From: Dokdonia sp. 4H-3-7-5
GTDB lineage: Bacteria > Bacteroidota > Bacteroidia > Flavobacteriales > Flavobacteriaceae
Direction: 5' to 3'
Length of the DNA stretch: 64,000 nucleotides
NCBI RefSeq assembly: GCF_000212355.1
Contig: NC_015496.1
Location: forward strand, 2,323,501 to 2,387,500
Every line of letters begins with the position of its first letter. The first letter of the stretch is position 1. Made by a program: the position numbers and the translations under genes. The notes under the pieces were generated by a model. The model did not search any database. It had not been told where the DNA came from and was given only the letters and a program-made list of their open reading frames with translations. This document shows, piece by piece, positions 16,805 through 27,400 of this stretch.

Positions 16805-17881
16805 CTAGCGCAGCCTAATTTTTGGATCTAGCCAGCCGTAGATAAAATCTACAAGAATATTAATGATTACAAATAGGGTAGCGATAATAAGCACGGCACC
16901 CATGATAATAGGTAAATCCAGTGTGTTGAGCGCATCTACTATTTCTTTACCTAAGCCATTCCACCCGAAAATATATTCCACAAACACGGCGCCTGCGAGC
17001 ATAGAAGCAAACCATCCAGACACTGCGGTGACTACAGGATTTAATGCATTTTTAAGTGCGTGATTTTTTATAATCTGGTAAGTGGTGAGCCCCTTAGCTT
17101 TTGCAGTTCTTATATATTCTTGATTATAAACCTCTAGGAGCGAATTACGCATTAATTGAATCACAACGGCAAGCGGACGTATACCTAAAACTAGTGCTGG
17201 TAAAATCAAATTTTTCCACTGGATGTGCACATGCTCACCAAAATCATCCATCTCATACAAGCTACCTGTCATATTGAGATTGGTGTATTTATGAAGGACA
17301 TAACCAAAGAGCCAAGCAAAAAGAATAGCACTAAAAAAACTAGGAACACTCATTCCTAGTGTACTTACAATCTGTATTGTTTTGTCAACCCAAGTGTCCC
17401 GCATTTGAGCAGAAATAATACCTAAAAAAACGCCAATACATATGGCAATAACAATAGCGCTTACAGCAAGAACAATCGTGTTGGGTAACGTTTCGGCAAT
17501 TACTTGTGTGACAGGTTTACCTGTCTTTTGAAAACTCTCTCTTAGGTATGGGTATTTTATAGCTAGTGTCGTATTTTCTATACCTAATAATGGAGTTGCG
17601 CTGTACTTACCAGAAGCAAGAGAGGTATAGTTTTGCTCATCATTAGCGTGCAGAGAGAGCAAAGAAAGGTCGTTTAAGTAGTACGCGTACTGCGTACTTA
17701 TGGGTTTGTCAAATCCATATTTTGCACGCACTTTTGCTAGCTGTTCTGGATCTTCATTTTGATCTAGCATCATACGAGCAGGATCTCCAGGCAATACCGT
17801 AAATAAGAAAAAAATAACAGTTACTACTCCCCACAATGTGAGCAGCGCATAACCTAATTTATATAATAGGTATTTAATCAA
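16805..17881 (-). CDS. ABC transporter permease, DppB/OppB-like
   Basis: 358-aa inner-membrane permease of the peptide/nickel (DppB) type. The N-terminal segment YALLTLWGVVTVIFFLFTVLP with PGDPARMM is typical of DppB. Five further membrane helices follow, and the EAA loop region near residue 280 reads ALKNALNPVVTAVSGW. The start is TTG at 17881 and overlaps the upstream stop as TTGA, so translation is probably coupled to the DoxX gene. No second permease, ATPase or solute-binding protein is nearby. The periplasmic loop after helix 1 is longer than in enterobacterial DppB. Confidence 0.88.
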   Translation of the reverse strand: MIKYLLYKLGYALLTLWGVVTVIFFLFTVLPGDPARMMLDQNEDPEQLAKVRAKYGFDKPISTQYAYYLNDLSLLSLHANDEQNYTSLASGKYSATPLLGIENTTLAIKYPYLRESFQKTGKPVTQVIAETLPNTIVLAVSAIVIAICIGVFLGIISAQMRDTWVDKTIQIVSTLGMSVPSFFSAILFAWLFGYVLHKYTNLNMTGSLYEMDDFGEHVHIQWKNLILPALVLGIRPLAVVIQLMRNSLLEVYNQEYIRTAKAKGLTTYQIIKNHALKNALNPVVTAVSGWFASMLAGAVFVEYIFGWNGLGKEIVDALNTLDLPIIMGAVLIIATLFVIINILVDFIYGWLDPKIRLR

Positions 17882-19626
17882 TTTGATGCAGCATTACCTT
17901 TGAGCATTTGCTGTTTTGCAGCAAGCGCTTCGTCCAGAGTTATTTCTTTGTATTCAAAGTCTTGCCCAAAGAGATCTTTTCCATATTGCTCAATAGTTTG
18001 AGGAAACCCAGCTGCAGCACGTCTTTCATTTACATCTTGTGGATTTGCTATAGGCCATATAAAATCGGCCATGTTTGGATATGTTGCTCCTTGGGTACCG
18101 TAAATTTGAGGTTTACCATTACTCATAAGTAAGCGGTCTTCCATCATAGCAACAAGTCTGTATGGTAATTCTCCATCTTTTCCAGCTTTTTTGATGGTAT
18201 CTATGTAGGTTGGGATTTTATCGGGATTATGCTGGATTACATACCAAGCAGCAGTATTTGTAGGTTCGCCCACCATGCTTTTGCCAGGATATCCTTTCGT
18301 TTTTATAGTATATTCAATACGCTCAAGATTAATACTATCTAGCAATTCTTGTTGCTTCCAGATAAAATTTTGAAATTCCTCTGGAGCTACGCCTAGCTTT
18401 TTAGCTTCGGCATTCTTTTCTTCCCCGTCTTGCAAGTACATCATCCGTCTGTACTTTTGATCGAGAATAGCGATACTATCTAGCTCATATTTGAGAGTAA
18501 AATCAAGGTTTGGTTTACTGTTTTCTAGGGTTTGTAAGCGCAAGTCTTTCGCGTCATTATAGTGAAGCTTTTGTAAAATAGTTCCTTTATGAAGACTCAC
18601 AATCCCAGGATTTGCACGTACAATAGTTTTTAAAACCGTTTCATCTGTAAAGTAGAATTTAAAAGGAAGTTTAAAGTCTTGCACAAACTCATCTGTTACA
18701 TCTTGTGACGAGGAGCTTAGACCTATGACGTTATATCCTTTTCTAATAGCATCTTCTGCAATTGTTCTAATATTATAGTAACCTTCTCGCTCCGTATTAG
18801 TTAAGTTATAAGCAACAATTACAACGAGATTTTCTTTCTCTAGAAATTCTGTAGTATAGTTTTCTTCTCCGCGCTCTATTGTAAAATCGTGTACTGGTGG
18901 CTCATAACCTTCGGTTGTCTGTACCACCTCGTATGAGATAAACTCTCCGTCTACCTGCGGATAGCCACCTTCTGTGGTAATAACTTCTTCCTTGCCATCA
19001 ATATTAAATTTCCATTGGTACTCAAACGTAGCTTCTGGTGCGCCTTCTGGAATTTTCATTCCTTCGGCTATGTTTGAGCCTACTTTGTAAGCTCTAAAAT
19101 CTAACCATGGTAGGTGCTCGAGTACGTGCATACCAAAGAACATACATGCTAAAAATGATACAAAGACAATAGAGGTGTTAATGAGTTTCCCAAAAAGAGG
19201 CAGGATATATTTCTGATTAAACATCAAGAAAAGGATAAGCACTAGCAAAATCACATCCTTTGCAAAAGACTCCCAAGGCACTAACGGAATAGCATCACCA
19301 AAACATCCACAATCTGTTACCTTATTAAAATAAGCCGAGTAGAAGGTGAGAAATGTAAAAAACGCAATCATTGCAAACAGTAGCCACAGGGTGATTTTTT
19401 TACGGTAACCTACGAGCAAGGCAATTCCTAATAACACTTCAATTACCACAAGTATGATGGCAATAAGTAGGGCGTAAGGTGATAAGAATTCAAGACCTAA
19501 AACTTCAGCGCTAAAATATTCTTGAAGCTTATAAGAAAACCCTAGAGGGTCGTTAAGCTTTATAAATCCGCTAAAGATGAAAAGTGCTCCTACAATAAAG
19601 CGAGCTATGTGTGTAAGTAGTTTCAT
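17878..19626 (-). CDS. DoxX-like membrane protein fused to thioredoxin-like and DUF6624 domains
   Basis: 582-aa composite protein. Residues 1-150 are a DoxX/MauE-like four-helix membrane domain (ARFIVGALFIFSGFIKLNDP) with a TDCGCFGDA loop holding paired cysteines, as in BT_3928-type proteins. Residues ~230-370 resemble a thioredoxin-like fold (LVVIVAYNLTNTEREGYYNI, then FKFYFTDE) without an obvious CXXC. Residues ~395-520 match my recollection of DUF6624 (NTAAWYVIQHNPDK, then MMEDRLL and QIYGTQGATYP). BT_3928 proteins usually end after the second domain, so the third is an extension. A role in envelope redox is possible but unproven. It is coupled to the permease gene. Confidence 0.75.
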   Translation of the reverse strand: MKLLTHIARFIVGALFIFSGFIKLNDPLGFSYKLQEYFSAEVLGLEFLSPYALLIAIILVVIEVLLGIALLVGYRKKITLWLLFAMIAFFTFLTFYSAYFNKVTDCGCFGDAIPLVPWESFAKDVILLVLILFLMFNQKYILPLFGKLINTSIVFVSFLACMFFGMHVLEHLPWLDFRAYKVGSNIAEGMKIPEGAPEATFEYQWKFNIDGKEEVITTEGGYPQVDGEFISYEVVQTTEGYEPPVHDFTIERGEENYTTEFLEKENLVVIVAYNLTNTEREGYYNIRTIAEDAIRKGYNVIGLSSSSQDVTDEFVQDFKLPFKFYFTDETVLKTIVRANPGIVSLHKGTILQKLHYNDAKDLRLQTLENSKPNLDFTLKYELDSIAILDQKYRRMMYLQDGEEKNAEAKKLGVAPEEFQNFIWKQQELLDSINLERIEYTIKTKGYPGKSMVGEPTNTAAWYVIQHNPDKIPTYIDTIKKAGKDGELPYRLVAMMEDRLLMSNGKPQIYGTQGATYPNMADFIWPIANPQDVNERRAAAGFPQTIEQYGKDLFGQDFEYKEITLDEALAAKQQMLKGNAASN

Positions 19627-19660
19627 ATATAAACCAGCAGCACTGGAGGTGTGATAGTCA

Positions 19661-19676
19661 CGTTTTCGCGAAAGCG
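19661..19676. repeat. Degenerate iterated palindrome (CGTTTTCGCGAAAGCG)
   Basis: One mismatch to consensus. It lies in the short spacer between DUF1599 and the DoxX gene. Confidence 0.8.
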
Positions 19677-19702
19677 TAACTTTTATTCATAAATACTAAT
19701 TC

Positions 19703-20242
19703 TTATGCTTCACCTAAGTGAATCATTGCAAAAACAGCATAATTAATCATGTCTTGGTAGTTTGCATCAATACCTTCAGAAACTAGCGTTTTTCCCTTGT
19801 TATCTTCTATTTGCTTCACACGTAATAATTTCTGGAGAATCAAATCTGTAAGGCTGCTCACTCGCATATCACGCCATGCCTCACCATAGTCGTGATTTTT
19901 ATCCATCATTAACTGTTTTGTGAGTTTTATTTTCTTATCGTAGGCACGAGTGGCCTCCTCAAGTTGCATGTCTGGTTGTTCTACCACGCCGCGCTCAAGA
20001 TTCACCAGCGCCATTGCACAGTAATTTATGATCCCTATAAATTCAGATTGCTGCCCTTCATCCACTTTTTGCACATCGTTTTGCTGTAAACCGCGTATGC
20101 GCTGTGCTTTTATAAAAATTTGATCGGTGAGAGAAGGAAGCCTCAATATGCGCCATGCACTCCCATAGTCATTCATTTTTTTAATAAAAAGGTCTCTACA
20201 TTGTGTGATTACCGCATCATATTGGGCAGAAGTGTCGGGCAT
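19703..20242 (-). CDS. DUF1599 protein (two tandem nucleotide-modification-associated domains)
   Basis: 179-aa soluble protein made of two similar halves. The first contains KMNDYGSAWRILRLPSLTDQ (about residues 17-36) and the second KNHDYGEAWRDMRVSSLTDL (about 117-136); each is followed by a helix ending in NYAVFAMIHL or NYCAMALVNL. This is the DUF1599 architecture. The biochemical role is not established. The gene is divergent from folP, a neighbourhood I associate with flavobacteria. The 292-nt spacer between them holds a structured repeat. Confidence 0.85.
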   Translation of the reverse strand: MPDTSAQYDAVITQCRDLFIKKMNDYGSAWRILRLPSLTDQIFIKAQRIRGLQQNDVQKVDEGQQSEFIGIINYCAMALVNLERGVVEQPDMQLEEATRAYDKKIKLTKQLMMDKNHDYGEAWRDMRVSSLTDLILQKLLRVKQIEDNKGKTLVSEGIDANYQDMINYAVFAMIHLGEA

Positions 20243-20371
20243 ACTGTGTTGTTTGATTTTTGGTAAATTTCGGTTAAAATCTTCAATATAAGAAATGAGT
20301 TGCGCCTTAGAAAATAATGCTCACTATTATCCTTTTGAAGCACAGCGTTTATGATGTATTTTTGAAGCAGT

Positions 20372-20444
20372 ATCCCGCTTTCTGTTGCAATTCCTCGCGG
20401 CGGTTGCACCAGCCAGCTGTGGGATTTTCACTACAATCGGGGCT
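20372..20444 (-). repeat. Flavobacterial structured intergenic element (AGCCCCGATTG...GCGGGAT)
   Basis: Read on the minus strand it begins AGCCCCGATTGTAGTG and ends GAAAGCGGGAT. Internal complementarity includes ATCCC/GGGAT and TGCAA/TTGCA. The same terminal motifs recur, to my recollection, in intergenic regions of many flavobacteria. It lies between the divergent folP and DUF1599 genes. Whether it is transcribed as an RNA is unknown. Confidence 0.5.
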
Positions 20445-20534
20445 ATGGAGTAGGGATGGTGTGTGATTAAAAGTAGCTGCTAAAGAAGTAAAACTATCAA
20501 TGAATAAAAACCAAGTATTTATAAATAATCATCC

Positions 20535-21359
20535 ATGAAAATAAACTGTAAAGGAAAGCTAATAGATCTCTCAAAGCCTAAGGTGATGGGAATACTAAAC
20601 CTTACTCCAGATAGTTTTTATGATGGTGGTAGGTATAAAGATATGGAAGCTGCTATTGACCAAGTAAGAACAATGCTTGATGATGGCGCCACATTTATTG
20701 ACGTAGGAGCTTACAGTTCTCGACCAGGAGCTATTAATATTTCGGTAGAGGAGGAGGAGTTAAGATTGATTCCAGTGATAGAACAACTGGTTACATCATT
20801 TCCTGAGATTATAATCTCTGTAGACACCTTTCGGGCAAGCGTAGCAAAAAAAGCCATAGCAGCGGGAGCAGCATTAATTAATGATATCAGTGCTGGGCAG
20901 TTAGATGATGAAATGATGCCTACAGTAGGGGAGCTGGGTGTTCCTTATATAATGATGCATATGCGAGGTACTCCTCAGACTATGAAGGAACTTGCGGTGT
21001 ATGATGATGTTTCCAAGGAAGTATTGCATTATTTTAGTAAGCGAGTTGCTCTCGCAAGAGCACATAAAATAAATGATGTTATTGTAGATCCAGGATTTGG
21101 TTTTGCAAAAACATCAAGTCAGAGTTTTGAGTTACTTAATAAGTTGGCAATCTTCAAACAGTTAGGCCTCCCTATTCTTGCAGGAGTTTCCCGCAAATCT
21201 ATGATCTATAAGACTCTTGAGACATCACCAGATAAGGCACTTAATGGGACCACAATATTAAATACAATCGCCATTAATAAAGGCGCTCATATATTGAGAG
21301 TTCATGATGTAAAAGAAGCTATGCAAGTGGTTACCCTCTGTGGTGCATGTTTGTCATAA
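20535..21359 (+). CDS. folP: Dihydropteroate synthase
   Basis: Condenses 6-hydroxymethyl-dihydropterin diphosphate with p-aminobenzoate in folate synthesis; it is the target of sulfonamides. The 274-aa TIM barrel carries all signatures: GILNLTPDSFYDGG (residues 19-32), DVGAYSSRPGA, SVDTFRASVA, NDISAG, MMHMRGTPQTM, DPGFGFAKT and GVSRKSMI. The start is the only sensible ATG. No other folate genes are adjacent, and the downstream giant gene is probably separately transcribed (135-nt gap). Confidence 0.97.
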   Translation: MKINCKGKLIDLSKPKVMGILNLTPDSFYDGGRYKDMEAAIDQVRTMLDDGATFIDVGAYSSRPGAINISVEEEELRLIPVIEQLVTSFPEIIISVDTFRASVAKKAIAAGAALINDISAGQLDDEMMPTVGELGVPYIMMHMRGTPQTMKELAVYDDVSKEVLHYFSKRVALARAHKINDVIVDPGFGFAKTSSQSFELLNKLAIFKQLGLPILAGVSRKSMIYKTLETSPDKALNGTTILNTIAINKGAHILRVHDVKEAMQVVTLCGACLS

Positions 21360-21494
21360 TTTAATCTGATTATTTAGCTACTGCAGGCATTGCTAGTGGG
21401 GGATTTTATTGTTAATAGTTCTTAACAAATCGAGGCTTCTTTAACGAGATTTTAGCAAAAAAACGCTATTTTTCGCTTCTTAAATAATCCCATA

Positions 21495-24400
21495 ATGAGA
21501 ATCCTACGTGTAGCTTTAATTCTAATAGCTTTTTCTTTTATAAATACGTCGCTTTTTGCCCAGACATCGGCAGGAGGTTCGACATTTCAGGAAGCAGTTC
21601 CTTTTTGTACGAATGATCCAGTTTTTTCAACGCCTTTTGATGCTTGTTTTACAGGTAGCACAGATTCGTCTTGTACAACAGATGCTCAACCTGGACCTAA
21701 TTATGGTTGTTTAGGTAGTCAGCCTTTTCCTACTTGGTATTTTTTGCAGATAGGTCAAGACGGCGATTTAGATTTTCAAATAACTCAGAATACATCAATA
21801 GATGATGACGGAACACCCATAGGAACTGGTCTTGATGTAGACTTTATTATTTGGGGACCCTTTCCTGATACAGATGTTTTTGATCAATTAACTGGTGCAA
21901 ATATCGAGGATTGTAGTTTTTCAGGAGCAGCTGTAGAGACTCCAAGTATCTCTAATGCACAAGAGGGGGACATCTATGTTTTTATGGTGACTAATTTTTC
22001 TGGTCAGCAAGCTGAAATTTTTATAGAGCAAACCAATGATCCAGCTACGACGGGGGCTGGGAGTACAGATTGTTCTATTGTCAACGCGTCATTAGGAGCA
22101 GATCAAGATGCTTGTGAGGGAACGACTGTTACACTAGATGCCACAAGTACCGAAGCAGCGAGTTATGCATGGGCTGTCGATACTGGAGCAGGTTTTATGC
22201 CTGTTTTAGATGGTGGTGGAGCTCAAGTTACCACAGCGATGCTTGATGTAACTGCTAGTGGTGAATATCAAGTTACTATTACAGATACTGCTGGTGATAC
22301 AGGAACAGACGAGGTTGTCGTTACATTTTTTACAGTTCCAGTAGCAACAGCACCAAATGATATTTTTGAGTGTGATACAGATGCAGATGGTTTTGCAAAT
22401 TTTAATTTAGATACTCAGAATTCTGATATTTTAAATGGACAGAATGCCACAGATTTTTCAATAACCTTTCACTTAAGTCAATCAGACGCAGATACAGGTA
22501 CAGGAGCTTTAACAGGCACTTCATCATATAATTCTGTAAGTGATGAGATTTTTGTTCGTGTAGAAAACAATGGCTTGCCTGCTTGTGCAAGTACGACTTC
22601 ATTTAACATTGAGGTTGTTGCATTACCTGTTGCAACAATGCCAGCTACCTATGAGATTTGTGATGATAATATAGATGGAGATGATACTAATGGGGTGGCA
22701 ACGTTCAATCTCTCAACATTAGACAGCCAAGTTCTAAATGGACTTGACCCTGTACAATTTGAAGTGAGTTATCATGTTAATGGGACAGAGGCATCCAGTA
22801 ATACAAACTCACTTCCTGCAGCTTATACAAATACATCCAGCCCTAATAACGACACTATTTTTGCTAGAGTTGAAAACACTGCATTTACTGGTTGTTTCTC
22901 AATAACACCTGTCAATCTAAGAGTAAACGCCCTTCCGGTGCTTACCACACCAGTAACCTTACGTCAGTGTGATGATGATACAAATGGTGTTACGACTTTA
23001 AACTTAACACAGTCACAGAGTGAATTAAGTACAAACTCAGCTAATGAGACTTTTACATACGTAGACGCTTCTGGCGCACCTATAACTGATCCAACGGCTT
23101 ATGTAAATAGTGCTTCTCCTTTTACAGAGGCTATTGCTGTAACAGTTACAAATCTAGATGGATGTTCACGAGAAGGCGTTATTAATGTGATTGTGAGTGC
23201 TTCTCAAATTTCAGATGGAACGCTCTTTGCAGATGAGATTGAGTGTGATACTGATGGTGATGGTATCGTTGTATTTGATTTCTCTGCTGCTACCACCGCG
23301 ATAATGACATCGTTCTCACCACAGGTAGTATCTGTTGCTTATTATGAAACAGAACAAGAGGCTTTATCTGAGATTAATCCTATTACGGATATTGCTGCTT
23401 ATAGCAACAACCCACTATTTACAAGTGCTGGCGGTGTTCAAGACATTTGGGTTCGTGTAGAGGCAGCTACAGATAGTGGATGTATAGGTCTTGGAGAGCA
23501 TGTGAGACTCACCGTCACCCCCAACCCAACATTCCTACCAAGCATCAGTAGTATTGAAACCTGTTCTGCTGTAGCCAATGCTGCTACTTTTGATTTAACG
23601 CAGCGTATAGCAGAAATTACTGGTGGAGATGCAGATCTAGAAGTTACTTTTTATGAGAGCATTGCAGCTTATACGGCTACACCTCCAGTAGCGATTGCAA
23701 GTCCTGCCTCTTTTTCAAATAGTAGTAACCCGCAGACTATTTTCTATAGTCTAAGAAGTACAAGCAGCACGTGTACGACGTTTGATACAGCAATGAACTT
23801 TGAGATTATTGTGAATCAGAATCCTGTGGCAATTACGCCATCAGAGCTTCAAGTGTGTGATGATGATGGTGTAGTAGATGGATTTACCACGGTTGATCTT
23901 TCTCAAAAAGATGCCGAAATCACTAGTGGTTTTAATGCAAATCTCACGGTAACCTATCACTTGGACGCTGCTGGCGCTACTACTGGCGATGCAAGTATTC
24001 CAGATAGCACGATGTTTACCACCACGAGCAATCCTCAGATTGTAGGGGTACGTGTGACTAATAATATAACAGGTTGTTTTTCAACGACGAGTATGAGCAT
24101 CCGTAGCTTCCCAGTGCCTGTGGCTGTCACTCCAGCCGATTATGAGGCTTGTGATGATGATAATGATGGTGTATTTGACTTTTTTGTACTTTCTTCTAGA
24201 GATGCCGAAATCACTGGTGGTGACCCTAGTTTAAATGTTGCCTACTACCTTACCCAGGCAGATGCAGATAATGCGCCTGTAGGTCAAGAGCTGGACGCAG
24301 CAATGTATATCAACAACGACCCTTTTGAGCAAATCATTTTTGCTCGTGTGTTTAATGCGATAGGTTGTTATGACACGACACCACTTACGCTGAGAGTACT

Positions 24401-27400
24401 TAACAGACCGATGCCTAATGAAAACCCAACTCCTTTTACGCTTTGTGACGATAATAGCGACGGACTACAGATTTTTGATTTAAGTACACAGGTAGTAAAT
24501 ATTTTAGGAAGTTTAGATCCTGCAACTCATAGTGTGGAATGGTTTTCTTCTCTCGCTTCCGCGGAAGCTGGAACTCCTGCCATCGCAACTCCTAGCGCTT
24601 ACACCAGCAATACGGCAACTGTTTTTGCAGTGGTGACAGATACGGCGCAACCAACGACCACAGCTACTTTTTGTAGTAACATAGCGACCCTTTCTCTTGT
24701 TGTAAATCCGCTTCCTACTCCGGTGCAAGCTGCCGAATATGAGCTTTGTGATGATCTAGAGAGCGGTAGTGATACCGATGAGTTTGCAAGTTTTGATCTT
24801 CGTAGCCGTGATGATGAGATTACTGGAGGTAATGATGACTGGGCAGTGAGCTATCACCTTACCCAAGGTGATGCCGATGCAGGTGCGCCAGCACTTCCGG
24901 ATGTATATCAAAATACCGTGATGGCCAACCAAACTATTTTTGCTAGAGTAGAGAATATCGTAACTAGCTGTTTTGAAACCACCACCCTTACGTTAGTGGT
25001 AAACCCATTACCATCACCTACCACTATTGCAGCGGTAGAAGAATGTGATACCATGGCAAACGATGGAGATGTAGATAATGATGGAGACGCAGTATTTGAT
25101 CTTACAGGTCAAGTAACTGCAGATATTATCAATGGAGAGACGTTTATGTCACTCACTTTTCATGAGACACTCGCTTCCGCGGAATTGGGTAGTCCATCGA
25201 TAGCAACTCCTGCAGCTTATGAGACTGTATCTAGAACAATATACGTACGAGCAACCGATACGGACCCAGCAACAGCAACCCAGTGTTACCGTGTTATCGA
25301 ACTAGTACTTACCGTACAACCAGCACCTGTACTTCCTACAGTAATCCCAGATTTAACCTCTTGCGATGATAATGAAGATGGACAAGCGCTTTTTGATCTT
25401 ACTCAAAACGATGCAATTGTTCTAGGAACACAAACCACTGCTGATGTTACCCTTACCTATCATGAAACCCTTGCTAGCGCAGAAGCGGTAGTAGGAAGTG
25501 CAAGTGATATGCCAGTTGCCGATCCGCTGAACTATTTAGCAAGTGCGCCAACCACGCCAATCTGGGTGCGTCTAGAAAATACAACTACAGGATGTACGGT
25601 CGTTGGCACTTTCAATCTAAACATAGCGATGATTCCAGTAATCACACCTCCTGGAGTTTTTGAGCAGTGCGATAGCGCAGGAGCACTGGTAGGCAACGAT
25701 ACTGATGGGATTACAAGTTTTGATTTAACGAGCCTTGATACTTTAATTACTGGAGGAGACACCACTTTAAGTGTTAGCTATTATGAGTCGCAAGCCGACT
25801 TAGATGCTGGGGCAACCAATGCTATCATGACCCCAACAGCCTATATAAATACAGGCATGAGTCCGCAGACCATTTTCATTTTAGTTACAAGTGATCAGGC
25901 AGGAATGTGTGGTGCTCAAACTACGGTAGACCTTCAGGTGAATCCACTGCCAGTCATTGGAGAGCCATTACCAGCGGCAGTAGCTTGTGATGAAGATAAT
26001 GATGGCTTTGGAGCATTTGACCTGCAGCAATATAATGACGACTTACTAGCAACAGTAACGAATGTAGCCTTACGTTTTTATGAGACCTTAGATAATGCAT
26101 CGGCAGATACAGGAGCAGGTCAGATAGATATTACGGTTCCTTATAATAACATTTCAGGAATGACTTCGCTGTATGTCGTTGCACAAGACACGGATGCTAC
26201 CACAGCCACAAGTTGTACGAAGATCTATGAGTTTGAACTTATTGTATTCCCTATTCCAGAGCTTCCAGCAACACTAGCAACCCTTGCAGCATGTGATGAT
26301 AACAATGATTTAATGGAGGTTATTGACCTTACTCAAAATGAGGCTGCGATTATAGGAACGCAAGATCCAGCAACCCTTGTCATTACCTACCATAATACAC
26401 AAGCAGATGCCGATTTAGGAATCAATCCAATTGTAAACCCTACCGCTTATACAGCAACACAGATAACACCACTAGAAACTATCTGGGTAAGATTACAAGT
26501 AAGTGACGGCTCTCCAAATATATGTGCTGCCATTGGTTCTTTTGAGATATCAGTTGAGACACCACCTACGGCAAATCCGAATGGTGATGAGCTAGACCTG
26601 ATGATTTGTGATGATGATACAGATACTTTTACCGTATTTGACTTAAGCGTAAACCAAGCCAGTCTCACTGGTGGTGATCCGCTGCTTACGGTGACGTATT
26701 ATGAGAGTCTTGCAGCTTTGAATGCAGGAACTCCTATTGCAGATCCTTCGGCGTATACAAATGTTTTAAATCCTCAGACCATCCAGGCAGTAGTATCAAG
26801 CCCAGCAGGATGTAGTGATGGAACGACCTTTAATATTGAAGTGTTACCACTGCCAACGCCAAATACCAACCCAGATGCGCTTGAAGTGTGTGATACGACT
26901 ACAGATATTGACACAGATGGTGACGGAGTGATTGATGCAGGTTCAGGTTCGGCAACAGATGGTTTTGAAGTCTTTGACTTAACACCTGCTATCGCGCAGA
27001 TTGCTGGAGCTGAACCTGTGAATGTAACGGTGTATACAGAGCTCGCTTTCGCGGAAGCGAACCCAGAAGACACCACGCTAGCCATTGCAGATGTGACTGC
27101 GTTTATCAATACCGTGACTGGCAACCAAACATTATACGCACGAGTGGAACGTGATGTGCCAGGCGATAGTGACTTGGATAGCGACGGAAATCTATGTTTT
27201 GTAGTTGTTCCTTTTGAAGTAGTGGTAAACCCGCTACCGATCTTGGCAGAAGCTGGACCTGTAGATTATACCTTCTGTGAAGAATTTGATGGTGATGACT
27301 CGATGGGAAGTGTCGATTTAACAACCCTCGCAGATTTGGCTGGATTACTTGCTGCGCCGCAGGTAACCAGTGATTTTATGATCACTTACCATGAACTAGA

